A stretch of 64,000 bases of DNA from assembly GCF_041435055.1 (NCBI RefSeq), contig NZ_CP108002.1:7006001-7070000 (forward strand), in the 5' to 3' direction. The number at the start of each line of letters is the position of its first letter. The first letter of the stretch is position 1. This DNA comes from Streptomyces sp. NBC_00341. GTDB taxonomy: Bacteria; Actinomycetota; Actinomycetes; Streptomycetales; Streptomycetaceae. The translations under genes and the position numbers were made by a program. Below are positions 53,581 through 61,446 of the stretch, one piece after another. Below the pieces are notes generated by a model, which did not search any database, was not told the DNA's origin, and saw only the letters and a program-made list of their open reading frames with translations.

Positions 53581-54524
53581 AAGGGCGCGAAGCAGATGCC
53601 GGTCGCTTCGCAGCTCGCGTTCCACAACCGCGCCGCGACGCAGGTGTCGGTGAGGTTGTCCCACACCGGTTCGCGCCGTGGCCTGCCGCGCAGCCCGAAG
53701 ACGCGCGGCCCCCACAGTTGCCCGCCGAGCACGGCAGGGTCGAGCACGGCCCGGACCGCGGGCCACGCTCCGGCGTGCTTGCCCTGCAGGAGAAGGCCGG
53801 CCGGTGCGCCACCGAGCCGGGCACCCGCGGTCCGCAGATGGACGGGCGGCCGCGACGGGGTGAGCGAGTCGAGCGCCCCGCCGGGATGGACCACGATGCT
53901 CGCCACCGTGCTCCGGGCGGCGCGCAGCCTGCGGTCGAGTTCGAGGGCGAAGTGCATCTGAGCCAGCTTGGAGCGGCCGTAGACGCGCTTGGGCCGGTAG
54001 TCGTGGAGGGACTGAAGATCGTCCAGGTCCAGTTGCTCTGACTTCGCCGCGAAGCTGCCCATGGTCACGACGCGTGCCGCCGGTGCGGCCGACAGCAGCG
54101 GCATCAGCCACCGGGTCAGCGCGAAGTGCCCCAGATGATTGGTGCCGAACATGAGCTCGTAGCCGGCCCCGGTCTCCTGGCGCGGCGGGTCGTCGAGGGC
54201 GACGCCGGCGTTGAGGACCACGGCGTCGAGGCGTTCCAGCTCCAGGGAGTCCACCGCCGGTCCGAGCGACGCGAGGTCGGCGAGATCCAGCCGGACGGCC
54301 CGCACCCGAGCGCCGGGAACCCGTGCGCGGACCGAGGCACAGGCGGCTTCCGTCTTCGCGGGACTCCGGCCGGCCAGCACGACGGTGGCACCGGTCGCGG
54401 ACAGCTGCTCCGCGATGAAGTACCCGATACCGGCATTGCCGCCGGTCACCAGGAAGACGCTGCCGTCGGCGCGCGGTGGCCGGTGGACATCCCAGGGCGG
54501 TGTGGAGGACGTGGACGAAGACAT
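53556..54524 (-). CDS. SDR-family oxidoreductase (retinol dehydrogenase-like)
   Basis: A 322-aa extended SDR: VTGGNAGIG cofactor motif, LNAGVAL, Ser in MGSFAAKSEQ and YGRSK (Tyr/Lys). Length and motifs resemble retinol-dehydrogenase/WWOX-like SDRs of actinobacteria. ATG at 54524. Convergent with the alpha-xylosidase and apparently monocistronic; substrate unknown. Confidence 0.87.
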   Translation of the reverse strand: MSSSTSSTPPWDVHRPPRADGSVFLVTGGNAGIGYFIAEQLSATGATVVLAGRSPAKTEAACASVRARVPGARVRAVRLDLADLASLGPAVDSLELERLDAVVLNAGVALDDPPRQETGAGYELMFGTNHLGHFALTRWLMPLLSAAPAARVVTMGSFAAKSEQLDLDDLQSLHDYRPKRVYGRSKLAQMHFALELDRRLRAARSTVASIVVHPGGALDSLTPSRPPVHLRTAGARLGGAPAGLLLQGKHAGAWPAVRAVLDPAVLGGQLWGPRVFGLRGRPRREPVWDNLTDTCVAARLWNASCEATGICFAPFVTAPPAP

Positions 54525-54682
54525 GGTGGTGCGGCTCCCTCGCGTCGGGGCGGCCGCGGCTGCTCCGCGGGACACCCTCGGCATCAAGGTGTCAGCCGCC
54601 ACCGACACACGGCCGACGGATCACCGACAGCCAGGGCGGGGGTACGGTCCGGGCTCAGTCGCCGGAGGGTGTCCGCTTGCTG

Positions 54683-54991
54683 TCAGAGGTCGCTGTCGAT
54701 TCCCGTGACGACCGGGGTCCCGAGCGGCACGTCCTGCTCCGACAACCCTGTCTCCCGCAGCGCCGTGGACACCAGCCCCGCCGCTTCGAGCTCCGCTTCG
54801 TACCGGTCCGTGGCCTCGACCTCCAGGCGGACGGAGAAGGTGCCGTCGTCGTTGAGCGTCAGCAGGGCGAGCCCCTCGCTTCTGCTCACGTCCGTGTGCC
54901 GCTTGGCCAGCGCCTCCTCCAGTGCCGCGCGGGAGGTGTCGGAGATCCCGGTGACGAACGTTCCGGGGACGGTGATGACGAAGGTGGTCAC
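54683..54991 (-). CDS. small conserved protein of unknown function
   Basis: A 102-aa acidic protein beginning V-T-T-F-V-I-T-V-P-G-T-F at a GTG preceded by AGGAACC. It contains a Ser/Glu-rich middle (ISDTSRAALEEALAK) and a strand LTLNDDGTFSVRLEVEA. No domain recognised and no signal peptide. Divergent from the universal stress protein gene at 55188. Coding character (codon bias, compact composition) supports a real gene. Confidence 0.65.
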   Translation of the reverse strand: MTTFVITVPGTFVTGISDTSRAALEEALAKRHTDVSRSEGLALLTLNDDGTFSVRLEVEATDRYEAELEAAGLVSTALRETGLSEQDVPLGTPVVTGIDSDL

Positions 54992-55147
54992 GACGGTTCC
55001 TGCTTCCGTTGTGTAAGGGCGTCTTGTCCGGCTTCCCTCATTCTCGGCTCGCAACCAGGTGCGGGCGCCGTCCGAGTGATGTGCGTCGCGCGTCGCGCGT
55101 CCGTGGCGCTGTCCTGCCTCTTGCCCGGCGGGCCGACCCGCTCTACC

Positions 55148-55177
55148 TTACTCAAAAGTAAGTTTACTCTGGAGTAA
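55148..55177. promoter_or_regulatory. twin TTACT-N4-AGTAA operators overlapping an RBS
   Basis: Two 14-bp inverted repeats, TTACTCAAAAGTAA (55148-55161) and TTACTCTGGAGTAA (55164-55177), 16 bp centre to centre. The second runs into AAGGAG, the RBS of the universal stress protein gene. Two tandem copies suggest cooperative binding of a TetR- or MarR-type repressor; the regulator is not adjacent. Confidence 0.6.
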
Positions 55178-55187
55178 GGAGTTTGCG

Positions 55188-55637
55188 TTGGTCGCCTACC
55201 GGACTGTCATGGTCGGCACGGACGGCTCGGAGTCATCGCTGGCCGCCGTCGAGGGGGCGGCCCGGCTCGCCGCCGTCTGCGGGGCCGAACTCGTGATCGC
55301 CTGTGCGTACGCGCCGATGCGCGGACCCGAACTCGCCCTGGCACAGGACCAGCTGGGAGCCGAGGCGTACCAGGTGGTGGGTTCGGCGCCCGCCGAGGAA
55401 ACCCTGCGCACCGCCAAGGACCGGGCCCGGGTACAGGGTGCGGTGAACGTGCGGTCCATCGCGGTGCAGGACGAACCGGTCGCCGCACTCGTGCGGATCG
55501 CCCGGGAATGCTCGGCCGATCTCCTGGTCGTCGGGAACCGGGGGCTGCGCTCGCTGGCCGGGCGCATCCTCGGGTCCGTACCCGCGGACGTCGCCAGAAA
55601 GGCCGGACTCGACGTGCTCATCGTGCACACCACATGA
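55188..55637 (+). CDS. universal stress protein
   Basis: A 149-aa single UspA domain: VMVGTDGSESSLAAVEGAARLA at the N-terminus and the ATP-binding G-x2-G-x9-G-(S/T) motif as GNRGLRSLAGRILGS. ATP binding is expected. The TTG at 55188 lies six bases after AAGGAG. Its TGA is inside the ATGA start of the cyclase, so the two proteins are made together, an uncommon pairing that links a nucleotide-binding stress protein to a cyclase. Confidence 0.9.
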   Translation: MVAYRTVMVGTDGSESSLAAVEGAARLAAVCGAELVIACAYAPMRGPELALAQDQLGAEAYQVVGSAPAEETLRTAKDRARVQGAVNVRSIAVQDEPVAALVRIARECSADLLVVGNRGLRSLAGRILGSVPADVARKAGLDVLIVHTT

Positions 55638-56755
55638 GTGCGGCAGAACCCTCGGAGGGACAGCCGCCTCCACCCGGAGCCGACGAACTGGGCCGGGCCG
55701 TCGAGGAGGTGCTCCTCGGAGGCGCCCGCACCTGGACGAGGCGGGACATCGCCGAGCGGTCCGGGGTGGGGCCCGAGCGCACCGTGCTGATCTGGCGTGC
55801 GCTCGGGTTCCCCGCGGTCGGCGACGACGTACGGGCGTTCACCGACGCCGATGTGGACGCGCTGCGCGTGGGGGAGCGGCTCATCGAAGCCGGGCTCATC
55901 ACGGAGGAGGGCGAGATCATGATGGCGCGCGCCCTGGGCCACCATCTGTCCCGGCTCGCCGAATGGCAGGCGCACACCCTCCGGGCCTGGATGAACCACG
56001 AGTCGCGCATCCCTTCGGGAGAGGGGGAGCCGGCCGGCCATGCCGCGGCGCTGCTGCCGGAGTTGGAACTGCTGCAGCGGCACGTGTGGCGGCGGCATCT
56101 CGCGGCCTGTACCGCACGGGTGCTCGCAGAGGCCGAGGAGGACGTGCCCGTGGAGCCGGGACGGGTGAAGGGTGAGCCGGGAGGCGTCGCGGAAGGCGGG
56201 CCGGGACCGTCCGGGGCGGGCGCGGACGTCCGTGACCGGGCCGTCGGTTTCACCGACATGGTCGGCTACACGCGCATGACCCGTGGACTGGACAGCACCG
56301 AACTCGTCCGGGTGCTCGACCGGTTCGAGAGGCTGACGGGCGACGTGGTCGCCGAGGGCCGGGGCCGGGTGGTGAAGACCATCGGCGACGAGGTGCTCTT
56401 CGTGTGCGAGGCGGCATCCTCGGCAGCCGACATCGCCCTGGAACTCACTGCCCGCGCCGAGACGGACCCGGAGCTGCCGCAGCTGCGGACGGGGCTGGCG
56501 CACGGCGCCGTCCTCGGTCGCTTCGGTGACGTCTACGGGGCAGCGGTCAACATCGCCGCCCGGCTCACGGCGGTGGCCCGCCCCGACACGGTGCTGGTCG
56601 ACACGGGCTTCGCCGGCGAACTGGAGGGGATGGCCGCATACGAACTCAAAGTGCTCCGACCGGTGTCGGTGCGCGGCTACAGCAGACTCCGCCCGGTGCT
56701 GCTTCGGCCGGCCCGTCCCGTCAGGTGGCCCCGCGGCGGCAGGCGGGCCGGATGA
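55634..56755 (+). CDS. class III adenylate/guanylate cyclase with N-terminal regulatory domain
   Basis: A 373-aa cytosolic cyclase. Residues 35-85 resemble an HTH/MerR-like 'adenylate cyclase regulatory' domain (TRRDIAERSGVGPERTVLIWRALGF). The catalytic domain (about 205-355) has metal-binding Asp in VGFTDMVGYTRM, the second Asp in KTIGDEVLFV, and the transition-state Asn/Arg pair in GAAVNIAARLT. This is the layout of soluble mycobacterial cyclases such as Rv1264. ATP versus GTP preference cannot be settled by eye. Coupled to the universal stress protein gene. Confidence 0.88.
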   Translation: MSAAEPSEGQPPPPGADELGRAVEEVLLGGARTWTRRDIAERSGVGPERTVLIWRALGFPAVGDDVRAFTDADVDALRVGERLIEAGLITEEGEIMMARALGHHLSRLAEWQAHTLRAWMNHESRIPSGEGEPAGHAAALLPELELLQRHVWRRHLAACTARVLAEAEEDVPVEPGRVKGEPGGVAEGGPGPSGAGADVRDRAVGFTDMVGYTRMTRGLDSTELVRVLDRFERLTGDVVAEGRGRVVKTIGDEVLFVCEAASSAADIALELTARAETDPELPQLRTGLAHGAVLGRFGDVYGAAVNIAARLTAVARPDTVLVDTGFAGELEGMAAYELKVLRPVSVRGYSRLRPVLLRPARPVRWPRGGRRAG

Positions 56756-56797
56756 CGGCACGTCGGCCCGCCCGGAAGTGTCCGTAGGCTCCCGTCC

Positions 56798-57283
56798 ATG
56801 GATCACGTGGACGCGAACCCCGAACGGCTGGCCGGAACGTGGCACATCGTGTGCTCGTCGTTCCCCATGTGGCGAAGCGGCAGGCGCACCGACGCCACGT
56901 TCACCTACACCCCGCTGCCGGGCCGGAGTCCGGGCGCGCCCCGGATGCGGGACGAGGTTGCATACCGGGTGCGAGGCCGAACGCGCCGTATCGCGGGCAC
57001 GGACACCCGGCTGACCTCTCGCCCCGGCACGGTCTACCGCTGGCGGGGCAAGGGCCTCCTGGCGGTGCTGACGAGTGTGTGGGAGGTGCGGGAGACGGGC
57101 GAGGACGATGCGTGGGCCGTCATCGCCTTCACGCGGTCGCCGCTCACCCCGGCCGGCGTCGACGTCGTCGTCCGTGCCGACCGCCTCACCGACCGGGCCG
57201 TACTGGCCGAGGCGAAGGCGGCGGCCGACCGGTACGAGGCCGAGCCCCTCCCGCTCCCGGACAGCGGATCATCGTCCGCGTGA
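56798..57283 (+). CDS. lipocalin-like protein
   Basis: A 161-aa protein with the lipocalin G-x-W near the start (LAGTWHIVCSSFPMW), then alternating strands (DATFTYTPL, EVAYRVRGRTRRIAGTD, VYRWRGKGLLAVLTSVWEV) and a C-terminal helix (DRAVLAEAKAAADRYE). No signal peptide, so a cytosolic small-molecule-binding barrel is likely. ATG at 56798, 42 bases after the cyclase stop. Confidence 0.7.
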   Translation: MDHVDANPERLAGTWHIVCSSFPMWRSGRRTDATFTYTPLPGRSPGAPRMRDEVAYRVRGRTRRIAGTDTRLTSRPGTVYRWRGKGLLAVLTSVWEVRETGEDDAWAVIAFTRSPLTPAGVDVVVRADRLTDRAVLAEAKAAADRYEAEPLPLPDSGSSSA

Positions 57284-57311
57284 CCCGCCGCGTCCCCGGC
57301 CCGGACCCCTG

Positions 57312-58565
57312 CTAGCGCTCCACGCGCTTCAGACCGCGCACGGCCGGGATCGCCAGCAGCAGGACGCAGGCGACGACGGCCATGGACCCGGCCACGTAGA
57401 GCAGCGGCCCGGCCCCCACGACGAGGGCGAGCGGTCCGGCCGCCGCCTGCCCGACCGGCTTCATCACCAGCGAGCCGGCCGCGTCGTACGCGTGCACCCT
57501 GCCGAGGACGTTCTGCGGTATGTGGGTCTGCACACTCGTGTGGAACATGACGACCCAGAACGCCATGCCGATGCCGCTCACCCCGTAGCACCCGGCGATG
57601 AGCGGTGCGGGAAGGTCGAGGGCGACGCTCAACGGCATCGGCACCCAAAGGATCATCGAGATGGCCCCGGCCCTGAGCGGGTACCTCGGGCGGAGCCTGA
57701 TCGCGATGAGCCCGCCCAGCACGCTTCCCGCCCCCAGGGACGACATGACCAGCCCGAAGACGGACGCCCCGTAGTCGGTGACGAGCATGCTGTTGCCCAG
57801 GGTCGTGGTGGGACCGGCTCCGGCCAGCTGCCAGAGCATGAAGACGACGATGACACTCCACAGCCAGGTCCTGGACCTGAACTCTCGCCATCCCTCCACC
57901 AGATCGGCCCGGAACGAGGTTTCGCCCTCCCGCCCGGTCGGTCCCATCGGGACCGAGCGGATCCGGAGCAGGCACGCCCCGCTGGCCGCATAGGTCAGCG
58001 CGTCGAGGGCGACCACAGAGGCGGGCGAGGACACCGCCAGCAGCAGGCCCGCCAGGGACGGTCCGATGACGACGGTGACGGACTCCGAGACGCGAAGGGT
58101 GGCGATGGCCCTCTGCACGTCCCGGGAGATGCGCGGCGTGATGCTGGCGACTCCCGGCTGGAAGAGCGCACTGCCCGCCCCGATCAGGGCCAGCAGCACC
58201 AGGATCTGCCACAGCCGGGGCGTGCCGAGCAGGAACAGCAGCGCGAGCAGTCCCTGGGAGCACAGCCGGGCCGCGTCGGAGACGACCATCAGCCGCCGGG
58301 CACCCAGGCGGTCGGACAGCACGCCGCCGAAGATGATCAGCGCCGCGAACGGAGCCACGAGTGCGGCGAGCGCGTACCCCACACCGCTCGCCCCGTATCC
58401 GGCCCGGATCACGGCGGCCGTGATCGCGACGGGGAGCATCGCGTCGCCCAGCAGGGAAGTGGTGCGGGCGGTGAAGAACCGCCGGAAATCCGCCGTCCAC
58501 AGTGCCGGACCGGGCGAGGCCTCCTCGACTCGTAGGTCTCGGGTCACGTCCGAGCCGGCCACCAC
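57312..58565 (-). CDS. MFS transporter (MFS_3-type exporter)
   Basis: A 417-aa permease of twelve predicted helices: RRFFTARTTSLLGDAMLPVAITAAVI in TM1 and LSDRLGARRLMVVSDAARL in the 2-3 loop, as in drug/siderophore exporters of the EntS/TetV group. GTG at 58565 or 58562. A much longer open frame continues upstream to 60860 but is non-coding by composition. It diverges from a WYL-type regulator, probably its controller. Confidence 0.88.
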   Translation of the reverse strand: MVAGSDVTRDLRVEEASPGPALWTADFRRFFTARTTSLLGDAMLPVAITAAVIRAGYGASGVGYALAALVAPFAALIIFGGVLSDRLGARRLMVVSDAARLCSQGLLALLFLLGTPRLWQILVLLALIGAGSALFQPGVASITPRISRDVQRAIATLRVSESVTVVIGPSLAGLLLAVSSPASVVALDALTYAASGACLLRIRSVPMGPTGREGETSFRADLVEGWREFRSRTWLWSVIVVFMLWQLAGAGPTTTLGNSMLVTDYGASVFGLVMSSLGAGSVLGGLIAIRLRPRYPLRAGAISMILWVPMPLSVALDLPAPLIAGCYGVSGIGMAFWVVMFHTSVQTHIPQNVLGRVHAYDAAGSLVMKPVGQAAAGPLALVVGAGPLLYVAGSMAVVACVLLLAIPAVRGLKRVER

Positions 58566-58667
58566 ACACCATCCCTCGTACGCCGTCGACTGCGATCGGG
58601 GCGACACTCTCACGCCTTGACCGCTCTCGGTCAACGGGTTTTGCGGGCGATCCCTAGACTTGGCCGG

Positions 58668-59372
58668 GTGAACCGGACCGATCGCCTCTACGCCCTGGTC
58701 GAGGAGTTGCGTGCCGTCTCGCCCCGTCCGCGCAGCGCGCGCTGGCTGGCCGACCGCTTCGAGGTCAGCTCGCGCACCATCGAGCGGGACATCAGCGCCC
58801 TGCTCCAGGCGGGCGTGCCGGTCTGGGCCGAGCCCGGCCGCACCGGCGGCTACTGCCTGGACCGGAGCCGGACGCTCCCGCCGGTCAACCTCACCCCCGG
58901 CGAGGCGGTCGCGATGGCGGTGGCGCTGCGCGGGATGGAGGGGACACCGTTCCGGGCGACCGCCGCGGCGGCCCTGCGGAAGCTCGTCGCGGCCATGGGG
59001 GAGGACGACGCGGCCGCCGCGCACGACATGGCCGGACGCGTCCACCTGCTCGGACCGGTGGACGCGCCCGCGCCCGCGCGGGGGCCGCGAGGAGTGACGG
59101 ACGCGCTGTCCACCGGCCGCGTCCTGCGCATCGGGTACGGCGACCGCGAAGGCGCCACCACGACGCGGGACATCGAGCCGCTCGGATACATCGGCAAGAC
59201 GGGCCACTGGTACCTGCTCGCCTGGTGCCGGCTGCGGGACGCCCTGCGAGCCTTCCGCACCGACCGGATCGTCTCCGTCCACGTCACGGCCGAGGTGCCG
59301 GAGCCGAGGGAGCTGCGGCGTGAGGACCTCGACATCCCGTACGGCGTCGTGCACCAGCTCTCGCTGAGCTGA
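58668..59372 (+). CDS. HTH-WYL transcriptional regulator (YafY/PafC-like)
   Basis: A 234-aa regulator: N-terminal HTH_11 (DRLYALVEELRAVSPRPRSARWLADRFEVSSRTIERDI) and a C-terminal WYL domain (EPLGYIGKTGHWYLLAWCRLRDALRAFRTDRI). The GTG at 58668 starts the conserved NRTDRLYALVEEL. Divergent from the MFS gene across about 100 bases. WYL domains sense nucleic acids or small ligands; here control of the exporter is the simplest reading. Confidence 0.9.
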   Translation: MNRTDRLYALVEELRAVSPRPRSARWLADRFEVSSRTIERDISALLQAGVPVWAEPGRTGGYCLDRSRTLPPVNLTPGEAVAMAVALRGMEGTPFRATAAAALRKLVAAMGEDDAAAAHDMAGRVHLLGPVDAPAPARGPRGVTDALSTGRVLRIGYGDREGATTTRDIEPLGYIGKTGHWYLLAWCRLRDALRAFRTDRIVSVHVTAEVPEPRELRREDLDIPYGVVHQLSLS

Positions 59373-59413
59373 GCTCAGCCGATAGTGACGGCGGGCCCGG
59401 TCGGCGGACCGGA

Positions 59414-59797
59414 TCAGGCCCCGGCGAACGGCGGCCTGAACACGGCGAAGTGGTTGCCGGCCGGATCGAGCAGATGCGCGAAGGTCACCCCGACCGGGTT
59501 GACCTGCGGCGCGCGCTGAACGCTGCCGCCCGCCTCCTCGACCCGGCGACAGGTCGCCTCGACGTCCTCCACGAGCACGGTGAAGACCGCGTAGTCCGGC
59601 ATCCTGCCCTCCGTCGCGAACAGCCCGCCGTTCATGCCCTCCCCGTCGCCCGTGGTGATGATCCGGTACGCCTGGTCGGTGCTCCTGGTGTTGTCGTGCG
59701 CGACCGTCCATCCGAACACGTCCCCGTAGAACCGCTCCGCCTCCGCCGGACGGGCGGTGCCGATCTCGAACCAGGCGACTGCGTTGAACTGAGCCAT
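59414..59797 (-). CDS. VOC-family protein (lactoylglutathione-lyase-like)
   Basis: A 127-aa VOC protein: VAWFEIGTARPAEAERFYGDVFGW and a C-terminal LLDPAGNHFAVFRPP. AAGGG lies about ten bases before ATG 59797; ATG 59806 is too close to it. Convergent with the WYL regulator. Function not specific. Confidence 0.87.
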   Translation of the reverse strand: MAQFNAVAWFEIGTARPAEAERFYGDVFGWTVAHDNTRSTDQAYRIITTGDGEGMNGGLFATEGRMPDYAVFTVLVEDVEATCRRVEEAGGSVQRAPQVNPVGVTFAHLLDPAGNHFAVFRPPFAGA

Positions 59798-60008
59798 GAC
59801 GTACATCCCTTACGTGTTCCGCCGGGCTCGTCCCGGCCCTGCCCACTCTCGGTGCCTCCGGCGACAGCCCCCTGTCGGTGTTTCCCACAGGAATCCGAAT
59901 GGGCGCGCCCGCCCGCCTCGCCACGGCCGGAATGGGATCGTGGACCAGCGGGTTCGCACCATCGACAGCACATGAGCGGTAACAGCACCGAGAGCGGATG
60001 GCCTTCAC

Positions 60009-60650
60009 ATGGGCGAGTTGATCCTGATCCGGCACGGCGAGACCGAGTGGTCCCGTAACGGGCAGCACACGAGCCACACCGACCTGCCCCTGACCCCCCT
60101 CGGTGAGCGCCAGGCCCGCGCCCTCGCGCCGCTGCTCGCGGACCGCGACATCGCCCTCACCCTGGTCAGCCCCTCGGTACGGGCCCGGCGCACCGCCGAA
60201 CTCGCCGGGCTCGCCGCGCCCCGGATCACGCCCGAGCTGCGTGAATGGGACTACGGCGGCTACGAGGGCATCACCACGGACGAGATCCGCCGCACCCGCC
60301 CCGACTGGAACCTCTGGACGGACGGTGTCGCCGCCGGCCCGGAGGCGCACCCCGGTGAGACCCCCGTGGAGGTGGGCGAGCGAGCCGACCGGGTGCTCGC
60401 GGAGGTCGGGGAGGCGGCCGGACGCGCCGGGGACGAGGACATCGTGCTGGTGGCCCATTCGCACTTCCTGCGCGTCCTGACCGCCCGCTACCTGGGCCTG
60501 TCGCCCGCCGAGGGCACGCTCTTCCAGCTCGCCACCGGCGCGGTCTCCCGGCTTGGCAGGGAACACGGCAACCCGGTGATCACGGCGTGGAACGTGTCCC
60601 TGCCCGAGAGCCTGTTCCCCACCGCCGTTCCGGACGCCTCCCAGCCCTGA
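60009..60650 (+). CDS. histidine phosphatase family protein
   Basis: A 213-aa phosphoglycerate-mutase-like phosphatase: RHGETEW at 8-14 (phospho-acceptor His9), SPSVRARRTAEL, catalytic Glu in LREWDYGGYEG and the second His in VAHSHFLRVL. ATG at 60009. Its stop codon lies within the left arm of a terminator hairpin. Similar to actinobacterial acid-phosphatase-type SixA/GpmB proteins; substrate unknown. Confidence 0.92.
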   Translation: MGELILIRHGETEWSRNGQHTSHTDLPLTPLGERQARALAPLLADRDIALTLVSPSVRARRTAELAGLAAPRITPELREWDYGGYEGITTDEIRRTRPDWNLWTDGVAAGPEAHPGETPVEVGERADRVLAEVGEAAGRAGDEDIVLVAHSHFLRVLTARYLGLSPAEGTLFQLATGAVSRLGREHGNPVITAWNVSLPESLFPTAVPDASQP

Positions 60651-60687
60651 GGCGGCCCCGGGCCGTGTCCGCGGGGCCGCCTCAGGG
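60645..60687 (+). terminator. strong hairpin overlapping the phosphatase stop
   Basis: CCCTGAGGCGGCCCCG (60645-60660) pairs with CGGGGCCGCCTCAGGG (60672-60687), sixteen perfect pairs, eleven-base loop. Confidence 0.85.
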
Positions 60688-60744
60688 CCGGGAGGCCGGG
60701 CGGTCAGCCCGCGTCGGACAGCTCGTCGTCCTCGTACAGGTCCG

Positions 60745-61152
60745 TCAGCCCGGCGACGCACTCCGCGGCGACCGCCGCCGCGAACCGTCGAGCGCGGGAA
60801 GCAGCTCGGCGAGGTACTCGCCCCCTTCTTCGTCATGGCTCCGGTACGGGTGCGAGTCATGGGCGCAAGGGCGCTCGCGCAGGGTCCTGTCGGCGGCTTC
60901 CAGGGCCGATACGGCCTGCTGTGCGACCCCTTCGCCGGGCAGCCAGGTGAGGTAGGGGGCCATCATCGTCAGCCCGATCGTCCACACGTGGGCCGATTCG
61001 CCGCCGGGGTCTGCGGCGAGCCAGGCGGCGCAGTTCAGCACCGTCCGGTCGTAGTCGCTGTTGCGGGACTCCTGACAGTTCTCCCGTATGTCCTCCCAGA
61101 TCTCGCTGAGTTCGTCGAGTGTCGTGCCGTCCGTGTCCACCACGGTCCTCAT
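60745..61152 (-). CDS. small hypothetical protein with apparent 3' frameshift
   Basis: A 135-aa protein as it stands: MRTVVDTDGTTLDELSEIWEDIRE, then NCAAWLAADPGGESAHVWTIGLTMMAPYLTWLPGEG. The annotated frame ends LLPALDGSRRRSPRSASPG. In the neighbouring frame the DNA reads RFAAAVAAECVAGLTDLYEDDELSDAG and stops at 60704, which looks far more protein-like. One added C near 60786 would join them as LLPALDRFAAAV. The intact gene would be 60704-61152, about 149 aa. It has no recognised domain. Confidence 0.6.
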   Translation of the reverse strand: MRTVVDTDGTTLDELSEIWEDIRENCQESRNSDYDRTVLNCAAWLAADPGGESAHVWTIGLTMMAPYLTWLPGEGVAQQAVSALEAADRTLRERPCAHDSHPYRSHDEEGGEYLAELLPALDGSRRRSPRSASPG

Positions 61153-61223
61153 GACGCGCGGCGCGTCCGGGGGAGTTCCCGCCGGAGCGTTTACAGTCCC
61201 GCGCCGCCGCGCTAACCTCCCCG

Positions 61224-61257
61224 GATCAGTACTTGGGAGCGCTCCCAAGTACTGATC
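61224..61257. promoter_or_regulatory. 34-bp perfect palindrome with CebR-type core TGGGAGCGCTCCCA
   Basis: The palindrome runs from GATCAGTACT to its complement AGTACTGATC around the 14-bp core (61234-61247) that is identical to the cellulose-utilisation repressor CebR box of Streptomyces. It is 72 bases upstream of the minus-strand hypothetical gene and faces no recognisable sugar gene. The 110 bases to its right end in a short open frame (R-L-P-V-R-A-A-V-E-Q-A-L-R) that may be a gene remnant. Confidence 0.65.
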
Positions 61258-61395
61258 GACGGAACACGGGCGGCCGGCGTCTCGTGGGGAGATACCGGCT
61301 GCCCGTGCGCGCGGCCGTGGAGCAGGCCCTGCGGGACAAGGCGGAAGAGCGCTCCTGAGAGCACGGGGTACGACGGACCGCCCGCACACACGGGA

Positions 61396-61424
61396 ACGGG
61401 CCGCCCGGTGTGCGGGCGGCCCGT
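61396..61424 (-). terminator. hairpin after the GH92 gene
   Basis: ACGGGCCGCCCG and CGGGCGGCCCGT pair over twelve bases with loop GTGTG, 23 bases beyond the GH92 stop. Confidence 0.8.
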
Positions 61425-61446
61425 CCTCATGCGCTCTGCGGGTGAC

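Noticed and set aside
57312..60860. A single 1182-aa minus-strand protein
   Set aside because: Only the last 417 residues show MFS sequence; the rest is antisense to the WYL regulator and histidine phosphatase and contains the VOC gene in another frame.
61224..61257. Transcription terminator
   Set aside because: Palindrome has no loop and no T tract, and its core matches a LacI-family operator; a real hairpin terminator for GH92 is at 61396-61424.
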